Source: an uncultured Prevotellaceae bacterium (GTDB lineage: Bacteria > Bacteroidota > Bacteroidia > Bacteroidales > Bacteroidaceae). Taken from it: 64,000 bases of DNA. Every line of letters begins with the position of its first letter. Positions within the stretch are counted from its first letter, which is position 1. Under the pieces are notes generated by a model that saw nothing but the letters and a program-made list of their open reading frames with translations, was not told where the DNA came from and did not search any database. Where the stretch lies: assembly GCA_937877625.1 (NCBI GenBank), contig CALFJG010000007.1, forward strand, positions 1-64,000. Reading direction: 5' to 3'. Made by a program: the position numbers and the translations under genes. Below, piece by piece: positions 1 through 7,847 of this stretch.

Positions 1-6
1 GCATAT

Positions 7-75
7 GCGGAATTGCATAATGAAAAAAGAGGAGGCGCACTGTCCTCCTCAGAATAATGCATTATGCATATCCGG
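7..75. repeat. Nested imperfect stem-loop at the window start
   Basis: Positions 7-22 pair with 60-75 (13 of 16 positions, including the perfect 8-bp GCATAATG / CATTATGC), and an inner perfect stem GAGGAGG (29-35) / CCTCCTC (44-50) sits inside it. The nested stems suggest a folded transcript end or a repeat element. No coding sequence overlaps it. The upstream gene, if any, lies outside the window, so a terminator role cannot be decided. Confidence 0.5.
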
Positions 76-182
76 CGACCATATTCCTGGCGGAGTTGCT
101 CCCCAGCAGAGCTCCGTTACGCTTCAAGCCGCAGGGCAAAGATAATGACCTTTGCAGAGATGACCAAAAAGAAGGTGCATTT

Positions 183-308
183 TTCAGCCTGCAATTTGAC
201 CTATAGAGCGATTTATTCCGACCCAAAACGGCCTGAAAGCGTTTCAAGTACTTCTACGCATTGAAAAACAACAAGATACAGAGATTTCAGCCTGCAATTT
301 GACCTATA
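183..308. repeat. 24-bp direct repeat, two copies
   Basis: The same 24 bases, beginning TTTCAGCCTGCAATTT, occur at 183-206 and 285-308, 102 bp apart. Between them lies ACGCATTGAAAAAC (256-269), which also occurs in the 3' arm of the long hairpin near 37.18 kb. Only two copies are present, so this is not a CRISPR array. The whole 1-414 stretch shows no convincing gene and looks like an accumulation of intergenic repeats. Confidence 0.6.
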
Positions 309-343
309 CGCCTAAAACACTACGTCCAAAATACGTAGGACAC

Positions 344-396
344 ATTCTAAGCGAAGTCCGATTGATTTTTGAGATCAATCGGACTTCGCTTAGAAT
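344..396. repeat. Perfect 23-bp inverted repeat (stem-loop) downstream of the LuxR-type regulator
   Basis: Positions 344-366 are the exact reverse complement of 374-396, with a 7-nt loop (367-373). It starts 18 nt beyond the stop codon of the minus-strand regulator, so it could end that transcript, although no clear U-run follows on the minus strand. A long perfect arm is also consistent with a dispersed intergenic repeat. Confidence 0.7.
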
Positions 397-414
397 AGGA
401 GGCTACTCGTACTA

Positions 415-1362
415 CTACATCTTTATGTCATCGAGCGAAACTAAGCCACCGGCGATAGCGTAGATGGTGAGGCCGGCAACAGAGTGTATGCTGAGTTTTC
501 GGGCGATGTTTTTGCGATGGGTAATCACAGTGTTGACCGAGATAAAAAGCTCCTCTGCCACTTCTTTGTTCGTCAGCCCGCGCACAATGCAACGCACGAT
601 GTCCTTCTCGCGCTCCGAGAGAGCATCGTCCTTGGGGCGAGCAACATCGGGATGCGGCTCTGTTTGTCCACACTCCACCCTTTCTTCCAGAAGTTTCACA
701 GCAGGTACAAAGAGGTGGTCTTCCATCTGCTCGTGCTGGTGGAGGTCTGTCTCGCAAAGAAAGATGTCAAGCAACGCGCTGAGCAGTTGGTTGGCATCGC
801 CCCCACCGTGGTAATACTTAATAATAATGGCCTTTAGCTCACCCAACTTCCTCTCCACGGCAGCATGGCCACGGCTGTACACTTCAATGCTATAATTCTC
901 CGTGCGTTTCCCCTCAAGCAGTGCGCGCACATAGGGAAACGTCTTAGAATTTTCGTAGGCCATGTGTTTGCGCACCTCTGCCTGATAGTCATCAAAGAAG
1001 CGCAGGATAAGAAACGCCACCTTACCACCCGCCACGGTGTCTATGGCGGCAAGGAGTTTACGTCGTATCTGCGGCAGGAGGAAGTCAAGGAAATAGGTGT
1101 GGGTGTTTTCCAGATAAGTAATCAACGAGCGCACACTCGTCTTCTCACGAAAAGGCTCAGCGGCATCAGAGCCACCATTGTTGAAGTTCGCCACGGCGAG
1201 AAAAGTATCGGTATCAACACCGTTTTCCTGACACACCTCCTCCACCGTTTTCTCACCAAAACCAAGTGGTATGCCGAAGCGTCCGAGCATCAACAGAAGC
1301 ATATAGTTGCCCTGCAATATATCGCTCATCCTGTCCGTGGCTTTTATCTTTGTAAGTATCAT
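415..1362 (-). CDS. RIC/hemerythrin-like domain fused to LuxR-type DNA-binding domain, transcriptional regulator
   Basis: The 315-residue product has three parts. Residues about 15-60 (GRFGIPLGFGEKTVEEVC) resemble the N-terminus of RIC/ScdA di-iron repair proteins but lack the Cys-Cys pair of that family. Residues about 80-235 are helical with spaced histidines (H171-like AAVERK region, RKHMAYENSK, ETDLHQHEQMEDH), as in hemerythrin-type di-iron domains. Residues 248-305 are a LuxR/GerE helix-turn-helix (LSEREKDIVRCI, TNKEVAEELFISVNTVITH). The family suggests a DNA-binding regulator that senses oxygen, nitric oxide or iron state; that is inference. It is divergent from the porin-imelysin-cytochrome cluster and shares its 233-bp intergenic region, making that cluster a likely target. 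The ATG at 1362 fits the domain start. Confidence 0.85.
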   Translation of the reverse strand: MILTKIKATDRMSDILQGNYMLLLMLGRFGIPLGFGEKTVEEVCQENGVDTDTFLAVANFNNGGSDAAEPFREKTSVRSLITYLENTHTYFLDFLLPQIRRKLLAAIDTVAGGKVAFLILRFFDDYQAEVRKHMAYENSKTFPYVRALLEGKRTENYSIEVYSRGHAAVERKLGELKAIIIKYYHGGGDANQLLSALLDIFLCETDLHQHEQMEDHLFVPAVKLLEERVECGQTEPHPDVARPKDDALSEREKDIVRCIVRGLTNKEVAEELFISVNTVITHRKNIARKLSIHSVAGLTIYAIAGGLVSLDDIKM

Positions 1363-1448
1363 AATGACATAAATTCGTCAGCAAAGCGTTCTTCTCTATA
1401 CGTCAGAGCAAGTACTTTCTTAAGCGTCCAACGACTAGTTTCAGGCAG

Positions 1449-1478
1449 CAAAATTACAAAAACTATGCCCCAAAACAA
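1449..1478 (-). promoter_or_regulatory. Bacteroidota-type promoter for the LuxR-type regulator
   Basis: Read on the minus strand, TTG (1476-1478) is followed after 19 nt by TAATTTTG (1449-1456), matching TTG-N19/20-TAnnTTTG. It lies 87 nt upstream of the regulator's start and back-to-back with the porin promoter. Confidence 0.6.
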
Positions 1479-1533
1479 GGTTCTTTTCGCCATAATACCC
1501 TCTCGCGTATGCCCTTTTACCCAAAATTAGGTA

Positions 1534-1564
1534 TTGCGAGGCATCACGGCGGAGCGTACTTTTG
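1534..1564 (+). promoter_or_regulatory. Bacteroidota-type promoter for the porin-imelysin cluster
   Basis: TTG at 1534-1536 is followed after 20 nt by TACTTTTG at 1557-1564. The predicted transcription start, about 7 nt on, lies downstream of the in-frame ATG at 1509. That decides the later ATG at 1596 as the porin start. Confidence 0.7.
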
Positions 1565-1595
1565 CACACGAAATCAGGAAAACACACACAGCACA

Positions 1596-2981
1596 ATGCG
1601 TATATTACTACTTACTACAGCCCTATTGACCTCCGTGGCCACGGGTTTTGCAAATAAGAGCGTGACAACTGAGAGCGTGGCCGAGACCACCGTGTCAAAG
1701 CCCGCCCCAGGCGACACGCTGACCCAACCCGACGACTATAAATTCCGCCTCGGCGGCTACGGTGAGGTGCTGGCACGCCGTATGGACTACGGTCTGAACC
1801 GCTGGACAGGTATAGCCAACGGCTCCTCGCGCGTAAACCACGCCGACATAAGCATTCCCCGCTTTGTCCTGGCACTCGACTATAAGTTCAACAAGCGTTG
1901 GACGTTAGGCGCAGAGATAGAATTTGAAGCCGGCGGCACGGGTACGGAATATGAGATAGAAACGGGTACGGGCAGCGAAAACGGCGAATACGAAACAGAG
2001 ATAGAAAAAGGCGGCGAGGTGGCTCTCGAGCAATTCCACATAACCTACTCGCATGCCCCGTGGCTCAACATCCGCGCGGGACATTTAATCGTACCCGTAG
2101 GCTTGACAAACAGCCACCACGAGCCGATATTCTTCTTCGGCACACGCCGCCCCGAGGGTGAGACGACAATCCTGCCCAGCACATGGCACGAAACGGGTAT
2201 CTCTGTATTTGGACGTGTAGGCAGCGCAATGGCTACATTCGACTACGAAGCACAGGTAGTGGCCGGTGCCAACCCAAACGGCTTTGATAAGTACAACTGG
2301 ATACAGAAAGGCAAGCAAGGCTATTTTGAAAGCGACAACTTTACCAGCCCGGCCTATGTGGTGCGTCTGGACTGGGTGGGCGTGCCGGGTCTGCGCCTCG
2401 GCGGAAGTATGTACTATGTGGCCAACGCGGGAAAGAACTGCGACAAACTGATCACCTATAAAGCCTATGGCTCCCTGCCCGTCTTTATCTGGAACTTAGA
2501 CGGACAATACATCGGGCGATATGTCACCGCACGTGCCAACATACTGAGCGGAAATGTCCACAATGCCGATGCCATCAGCATCGTGAACCGCCTCTACAGC
2601 AAAGCCTCGCCCTACAATCGCACACCCTACGTAGCCAAACGTGCCTTGACGTGGAGTGCCGAGGTGGGCTTCAACCTACACGAAATATGTAGCGCACTGA
2701 ACTGGACAGACAATATGCCCGTGGTTTACCCCTTCGCCCATTACGAATACTATAACCCGCAGGAAAAAGGCCAGACCACCGCATCAACAATGGATGCACG
2801 CTGCCAAGTGAGCCTGTGGCAAATAGGCTTAAACTGGAAACCACTGCCCAACCTCGTAGTCAAAGCCGACTATACCACACGCCAGATTGGCACCGCCAAG
2901 ATGTTTGGCAAAGGGACTTACAACAGCGAGAACGAGTGGAGCATCGGCTTGGCCTACGTAGGCTGGTTCTTCAAGAAATAA
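1596..2981 (+). CDS. Outer-membrane porin, phosphate-selective porin O/P-like
   Basis: The 461-residue protein begins with a signal peptide (MRILLLTTALLTSVATGFA) and then shows alternating beta-strand patterns throughout (YKFRLGGYGEVLARR, RFVLALDYKFNKRWTLGAEIEFE, LNIRAGHLIVPVGLTN), ending in YVGWFFKK. This matches large Bacteroidota porins related to the OprO/OprP family. It should sit in the outer membrane and pass small solutes; the solute is unknown. I chose ATG 1596 because an upstream in-frame ATG precedes the promoter's -7 box and would hide the signal peptide. It opens the plus-strand cluster, and the imelysin gene follows after 31 nt, so they are probably co-transcribed. Confidence 0.88.
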   Translation: MRILLLTTALLTSVATGFANKSVTTESVAETTVSKPAPGDTLTQPDDYKFRLGGYGEVLARRMDYGLNRWTGIANGSSRVNHADISIPRFVLALDYKFNKRWTLGAEIEFEAGGTGTEYEIETGTGSENGEYETEIEKGGEVALEQFHITYSHAPWLNIRAGHLIVPVGLTNSHHEPIFFFGTRRPEGETTILPSTWHETGISVFGRVGSAMATFDYEAQVVAGANPNGFDKYNWIQKGKQGYFESDNFTSPAYVVRLDWVGVPGLRLGGSMYYVANAGKNCDKLITYKAYGSLPVFIWNLDGQYIGRYVTARANILSGNVHNADAISIVNRLYSKASPYNRTPYVAKRALTWSAEVGFNLHEICSALNWTDNMPVVYPFAHYEYYNPQEKGQTTASTMDARCQVSLWQIGLNWKPLPNLVVKADYTTRQIGTAKMFGKGTYNSENEWSIGLAYVGWFFKK

Positions 2982-3012
2982 AACAACAACTATATAAAAC
3001 CAACAAACCAAA

Positions 3013-4224
3013 ATGAAAAAGAATTTCTTTCTTGTAGCACTGTGTGCTATAGGCATCACTCTTTCGTTCACCGCCTGCAGCGATAGCGACAACGACAGTA
3101 ACGGAACAACCTGGGGCGATCCCATTGAGACAAGCGACGAAGCACTTGACCCCGTTGTGGCCAGTTACGTCAACAACGTAGTTATTCCCACCTACGCAGA
3201 CCTCGTAGCAAAAAACTCAGCTCTCTACGATGCAGTCTGCCAGTTTGTCAACGCCCCGAGCGATGAGGCATTCGAAACGTGTGCCAATGCTTGGATGGAA
3301 GCACGCGAGCCGTGGGAGACAAGCGAGGCATTCCTCTTTGGCCCCGTAGCCGACAAAGGTCTTGACCCCAATATGGATTCTTGGCCACTTGACCAAGATG
3401 GCATTGTAACAGTAATGAACAACCAAGACTACAGCGTACTCGACTGGGAGGGCGATTTCGAGGAACTCGATGAGGACAATCCTACGGAACATGCCTTAGC
3501 CATCGCCAATGCACAATCGCTACGTGGCTTCCACACGCTGGAGTTCCTTATCTTCAAGAATGGCGAAGCACGCAAGATAGAGGCTGAAGCCAGCGACGAC
3601 GATCCCGCCGAAATCAACTGCACCGCAGAGAACGCCGCCAAGTGGGGTGCTTATATGAAAGCTGTAGCACTGCGCCTGCTCAACGACTCTAAGACGCTCT
3701 ACGCTGACTGGAACACCTCCTACAATGGTGGCGACAGCTATAAGACATTATTCCTGGCTCACGACGGTCGCTCGGGCTATCAATCGGCGCTGAACTGCTT
3801 AGAGCAAATCATTGACGGCTGCGCAGATATCGCCAACGAGGTAGGTAGCTCAAAGATTGGCGACCCCTACAACTTTTATATCGCCGGACAGACCACCGAG
3901 GCACTCTACGCCGTAGAATCGTGGTACAGCTGGCACTCCATCGACGACTACAGCAACAATATCCTTTCCATCCGCAACGCCTACTACGGAAGCCGTGATG
4001 GGAGCATCGACGACAACAGCCTCGCTGCGAAGATTCTTGCTGTAAACCCGCAGATGCACCAGCGCGTGGTAGATGCTATCAACAATGCCTACAATGCTAT
4101 TCAGCAAATCCCCGCACCATTGCGCAACAACATCACCGATGCTAAAACAGTGGCAGCGATGGAAGCCTGCGCCGACCTTGAGGACTTCCTCAGCAAGACG
4201 CTTAAACCCTACCTGCAACAATAG
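3013..4224 (+). CDS. Imelysin-family lipoprotein (IrpA-like, peptidase M75 fold)
   Basis: The 403-residue protein has a lipoprotein signal with the cysteine at residue 22 (SFTAC) and an imelysin domain over the rest. The family's GxHxxE motif is present as G172-F-H174-T-L-E177. Imelysins are periplasmic or surface proteins tied to iron uptake; peptidase activity was proposed early but is not established. Several acidic stretches (DSDNDS, DEDNPTEH, EASDDDPAE) could bind cations. The downstream di-heme protein and the flanking porins suggest a shared iron or electron-transfer task. A stem-loop at 4267-4300 after the stop may reduce read-through to the next gene. Confidence 0.92.
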   Translation: MKKNFFLVALCAIGITLSFTACSDSDNDSNGTTWGDPIETSDEALDPVVASYVNNVVIPTYADLVAKNSALYDAVCQFVNAPSDEAFETCANAWMEAREPWETSEAFLFGPVADKGLDPNMDSWPLDQDGIVTVMNNQDYSVLDWEGDFEELDEDNPTEHALAIANAQSLRGFHTLEFLIFKNGEARKIEAEASDDDPAEINCTAENAAKWGAYMKAVALRLLNDSKTLYADWNTSYNGGDSYKTLFLAHDGRSGYQSALNCLEQIIDGCADIANEVGSSKIGDPYNFYIAGQTTEALYAVESWYSWHSIDDYSNNILSIRNAYYGSRDGSIDDNSLAAKILAVNPQMHQRVVDAINNAYNAIQQIPAPLRNNITDAKTVAAMEACADLEDFLSKTLKPYLQQ

Positions 4225-4266
4225 GCGTAATGCCTACAGCGTGGGTATCTCAAACCACAGCATACA

Positions 4267-4304
4267 TTGGAAACACGTTGATAAAAAGACGTGTTTCCAA
4301 TTTG
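4267..4304 (+). terminator. Stem-loop after the imelysin gene, possible terminator or attenuator
   Basis: An 11-bp perfect stem, TTGGAAACACG (4267-4277) / CGTGTTTCCAA (4290-4300), with a 12-nt loop is followed by TTTG. It lies inside a same-strand cluster, so partial termination may set different levels of the imelysin and di-heme proteins. Confidence 0.55.
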
Positions 4305-4379
4305 TGCAAAAAATCAATAAGACTGAAAAAGGGGGAAGAAAGACCCCGCTCAGCAAAAAACTAAACCATACTCATAACG

Positions 4380-5819
4380 ATGCGGTTAATCCTAAAATCA
4401 TTACTTCTGTGCCTCCCCTTAGCATTCCTACTGGCGTGCGACGACGAAGACGGGCTTGACGTGGACGACATTGTAGTACCCAACGGCTATGCACTCTCAG
4501 CAGGAACCGCCACCAATTTCCTGCGCTCCTCGTATGCTTTCGACACCGAGGCCGATTGGTGTACGGGTAAGTATAAGACACGTTTTATACGCGGCGACAA
4601 ACTCTACGACAACGTGCGCACCAGTGCCACGAACGGAGCCTACGGCGGTGGCCTCGGCCCCGTTTATGCCGGGTATTCCTGCGGTTCGTGCCACCGCAAC
4701 GCCGGACGCACCGAGCCGGCACTCTGGAGCAGCGAAGGCTCGGGCTCTACAGGATTTACCTCGGCACTCATCTATATCACCCGAAAGAATGGGGCTTTCT
4801 TCCCCGACTACGGACGTGTGCTTCACGACCAGAGCATTCTTGGCGTCAGTGCCGAGGGTAAGGTAAAGATTGACAAGGTGTACCAAACCTATACGTTCCC
4901 CGATGGCGAAGAATACGAGCTCTGCTACCCCGTTTATACCATTACCGACTGGTACGCCGACGAGATCAGTCCCAACGACCTCTTTTGCACCGTTCGCATA
5001 CCGCTGCGCCACGTAGGAATGGGACAGATGATGGCTCTCGACCGGGAAGAGATAGAAACACTGGCCAAGCGCAGCAACTATCCCGAATGGGGCATCAGCG
5101 GACGCGCCAACTATATCAACGAGCGCGGACGTCTGCAACTGGGACTCAGCGGCAACAAGGCACAACACGCCGACCTCACCGTGGAACTCGGTTTCAGCAG
5201 CGATATGGGAGTGACCAACAGCCGCTATCCCGAAGAGATCTGCGAGGGACAATCACAGATGAAAGAGGGGTCAATGATGGGCCTCTCCTACGACCAACTT
5301 GACGTAAGCACAGAAGAGATGGAAAACGTAGACCTCTACCTACACTGCCTCAGCGTGCCTGCGCGCAGAAACATCAACGACCCACAGGTGAAACGCGGTG
5401 AACAGATGTTCTACCAAGCCGGCTGCCACCTCTGCCACGTCACTACGCTACACACCCGCCCACGGGGTGCCACGCTCCTCAACGGCACAGAGATACCTTG
5501 GCTCGGCGGGCAGACAATACACCCCTACTCCGATTTCTTGCTCCACGATATGGGCAGCGAAATAATGGGCGTAGGCCTCAACGACAACTATGTCAGCGGA
5601 TTGGCACGCGGCAACGAATGGCGCACCACACCGCTCTGGGGCATCGGACTACAACAGATTGTCAACGGACACACCTATTTCCTACACGACGGACGAGCCC
5701 GCAACTTTGTAGAAGCCATAATGTGGCACGGCGGAGAGGGCGAGGCATCTAAAAATAAGTTCAAGAATATGCCCAAGGCCGACCGCGATGCGCTCATCAG
5801 CTTCTTGTGGTCGTTATAG
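4380..5819 (+). CDS. Di-heme oxidoreductase-like (DHOR) lipoprotein with two CxxCH motifs
   Basis: The 479-residue lipoprotein carries a lipobox ending at Cys20 (LLAC) and two c-type heme sites: C101-GS-CH105 (YSCGSCHRNAG) and C349-HL-CH353 (AGCHLCHVTT). The length, the wide spacing of the hemes and the C-terminal TPLWGIGLQQ and FLHDGRARNFVEAI segments match the DHOR family (PF06537, formerly DUF1111, 'thiol oxidoreductase'). It should be held in the cell envelope and accept or donate electrons. Its substrate is unknown, and the family is often found beside imelysins. Heme attachment would need a cytochrome c assembly system, which the ResB/CcsA-like gene at the end of this cluster can supply. 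Confidence 0.9.
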   Translation: MRLILKSLLLCLPLAFLLACDDEDGLDVDDIVVPNGYALSAGTATNFLRSSYAFDTEADWCTGKYKTRFIRGDKLYDNVRTSATNGAYGGGLGPVYAGYSCGSCHRNAGRTEPALWSSEGSGSTGFTSALIYITRKNGAFFPDYGRVLHDQSILGVSAEGKVKIDKVYQTYTFPDGEEYELCYPVYTITDWYADEISPNDLFCTVRIPLRHVGMGQMMALDREEIETLAKRSNYPEWGISGRANYINERGRLQLGLSGNKAQHADLTVELGFSSDMGVTNSRYPEEICEGQSQMKEGSMMGLSYDQLDVSTEEMENVDLYLHCLSVPARRNINDPQVKRGEQMFYQAGCHLCHVTTLHTRPRGATLLNGTEIPWLGGQTIHPYSDFLLHDMGSEIMGVGLNDNYVSGLARGNEWRTTPLWGIGLQQIVNGHTYFLHDGRARNFVEAIMWHGGEGEASKNKFKNMPKADRDALISFLWSL

Positions 5820-5863
5820 AACAAGCACAAACAAAGAAAACAAAAACTTCTTCATCACACACA

Positions 5864-7075
5864 ATGAAAAAAATACTCCTTATATCCTTTATGCTCCTTG
5901 CGACAACAATTGCGTTTGCTCAAGAAGAGGAAGAAACAGAAAATGGTGTTGTGTCCGTAGCAGGAAAAAAAGGGTTTACTATAGAGAGCAAAGCCGGCGA
6001 CTTTGTCTTTAAGCCCTACTTGATGGTACAAGGCACGGGCAACTTCAACTACTACGACGACGAGGGGCTCGACAAAGCCTACAACCAAGACAACGTGGCA
6101 AATAGCGGCTTCAGCATTCCCTACGCCATCATTGGCTTCACAGGAAAAGCACTCGGCAAGGTGTCGTACAACCTAAGTATCAACGCCGCCGGTAGCGGTG
6201 CCAGCGTCCTCCAACAGGCATGGTTTGATGTGAAATTCAAAGACCAGCTCGCCCTGCGCGTGGGTAAGTTCAAAACACCGCAAAGCCACGCCTTCCAAAC
6301 AACGCTCGGCTCCACACTACTGCCCCAGCTACCCACCTCGCTCACCGCACCCGTCATTATGCCTTACTCGCTCAATGCCGTAACGCCGAATATCTCCACC
6401 GGGTGGGACATCGGTGTAGAACTACACGGCCTATTGGCCAAGAAGTTTGGCTACGAGGTAGGTATCTTCAACGGGACAAGCGGCAACACCAACGCCGCCA
6501 CAAAGACTTTCAGCGATGATTGGCACATACCTTCTATGCTCTATGCCGGACGCTTTACCTTTATGCCCTACGGAGTGATGCCCAGCACACAAGGCGATCC
6601 GTCGCGCCTTAATGAAAACAAAATGCTCTTCGGCCTGAGCCTCTCGGAAAACGTAGAGAGTGAAAGCGAGAGTACCAACGATTTTCGCGCCGGGCTGGAG
6701 TTTGCGTGGCTCAAAGGACGCTGGTACTTCGGTGCTGAGGCGTACTATATGAATGTGAGTTTCACCGAGCGCCAAAAGATTGACGAAACATATAACTATT
6801 GGGGAGGCTATGTGCAAGCCGGCTATTTCGTAAACAACCGTGTACAACTTGCAGCGCGCTACGACTTTATGGACCGCAACGGCACGGGGAAAGATGGTAT
6901 GCTCAATATGCCGGCCATCGGAGTGAACTGGTTTATTCCCGGCTGCAACCTCAAGCTCCAAGGTATGTACCAGTACATCGGGCGCACCGGCCACAAGACA
7001 CAACTTGACCGCGACAACGACGACCTCGGACAGCCTATGCACACAGCAAAGATACTACTGCAATATACATTCTAA
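5864..7075 (+). CDS. Outer-membrane porin, second copy in the cluster
   Basis: The 403-residue protein has a clear signal peptide (MKKILLISFMLLATTIAFAQ) and a beta-barrel pattern ending in KILLQYTF, a typical outer-membrane C-terminus with terminal Phe. Motifs such as LALRVGKFKTPQSHAFQ and the central VELHGLLAKKFGYEVGIFNG fit the phosphate-selective porin group. The start is set by the signal peptide at ATG 5864; an in-frame upstream start at 5807 overlaps the di-heme gene. It is a different sequence from the first porin, so not a recent duplication. Its place between two heme lipoproteins suggests it admits the substrate or metal that the module handles. Confidence 0.88.
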   Translation: MKKILLISFMLLATTIAFAQEEEETENGVVSVAGKKGFTIESKAGDFVFKPYLMVQGTGNFNYYDDEGLDKAYNQDNVANSGFSIPYAIIGFTGKALGKVSYNLSINAAGSGASVLQQAWFDVKFKDQLALRVGKFKTPQSHAFQTTLGSTLLPQLPTSLTAPVIMPYSLNAVTPNISTGWDIGVELHGLLAKKFGYEVGIFNGTSGNTNAATKTFSDDWHIPSMLYAGRFTFMPYGVMPSTQGDPSRLNENKMLFGLSLSENVESESESTNDFRAGLEFAWLKGRWYFGAEAYYMNVSFTERQKIDETYNYWGGYVQAGYFVNNRVQLAARYDFMDRNGTGKDGMLNMPAIGVNWFIPGCNLKLQGMYQYIGRTGHKTQLDRDNDDLGQPMHTAKILLQYTF

Positions 7076-7118
7076 GACTGGCAAGCAACTATAATAACCA
7101 AAAAGAAAGCGCAAAACA

Positions 7119-7832
7119 ATGTATAAAAGCATTATACTCACTATCTTTGCATCGCTTTTCTTGGCATTGGTAGGTTGCGATGATGGCCCAGTGGACGAAA
7201 CCGTGGTGTACCAACAAGAGGGGCGAAACGTTAAACTCACCGCCAACGTCACAGGATTAGACACCTGGCCCACAGCACTTTATGTTGCTTTGGCAGCCTT
7301 TAACGACGAGAGCGACTACGCCATTACCTCACGACGTATCACCGATGGTGACGGCTCGCTGAGCGTGGCCCTAACAGGCATTAGCGACGATGCCACGCGC
7401 GTAGAACTCTGTGTGCTTAACAACCTGCGCCAGCGGGTAGCCACCTTTGCCACTATTGAAGGCACGGCACTGCAAGCCGACATAGACACCATTCCGTTCG
7501 CCCTCGGCAACATACATCTCAGTATGCTCGCCGCCTTGCAAAATAGCGTGTTCAACACCACTTGTATCGGGTGCCACGGCGAAAACGGCACAGCAGCAGC
7601 GGGGCTCTTCCTCACCGAGGGACGAAGCCACGAAGCATTAGTAAACCAACCCTCAAAGCGTGTTGACGGCGGCACACTGGTAAAACCAAACGATGCACTG
7701 CAAAGCGTACTCTACCAAGTGCTTACAACTGAACTCACAAAAGGCTGGCACTACGACCACACAGGCGAAGTAATAGATAGCCGCCGACAACGCCTCGTTA
7801 TGGAATGGATACGCGGCGGAGCGAAAGAATAA
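7119..7832 (+). CDS. Mono-heme c-type cytochrome-like lipoprotein
   Basis: The 237-residue protein has a lipobox with Cys20 (ALVGCDDG), an N-terminal beta-rich region of about 100 residues (NVTGLDTWPTALYVALAAF, VELCVLNNLRQRVATFATI) and one heme site, C149-IG-CH153 (TTCIGCHGENGTAAAGL). The heme segment and the following LTEGRSHEALVNQPSKR resemble planctomycete-type cytochrome C domains, in which a Met or another residue further on is the second ligand. It may pass electrons to or from the di-heme protein encoded two genes upstream. The N-terminal region is not one I can name. Confidence 0.8.
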   Translation: MYKSIILTIFASLFLALVGCDDGPVDETVVYQQEGRNVKLTANVTGLDTWPTALYVALAAFNDESDYAITSRRITDGDGSLSVALTGISDDATRVELCVLNNLRQRVATFATIEGTALQADIDTIPFALGNIHLSMLAALQNSVFNTTCIGCHGENGTAAAGLFLTEGRSHEALVNQPSKRVDGGTLVKPNDALQSVLYQVLTTELTKGWHYDHTGEVIDSRRQRLVMEWIRGGAKE

Positions 7833-7847
7833 ACGAAGAACAAAGAT

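Noticed and set aside
183..308. Two-copy direct repeat as a CRISPR array
   Set aside because: Only two copies, a 78-nt gap, no cas genes and no further spacers.
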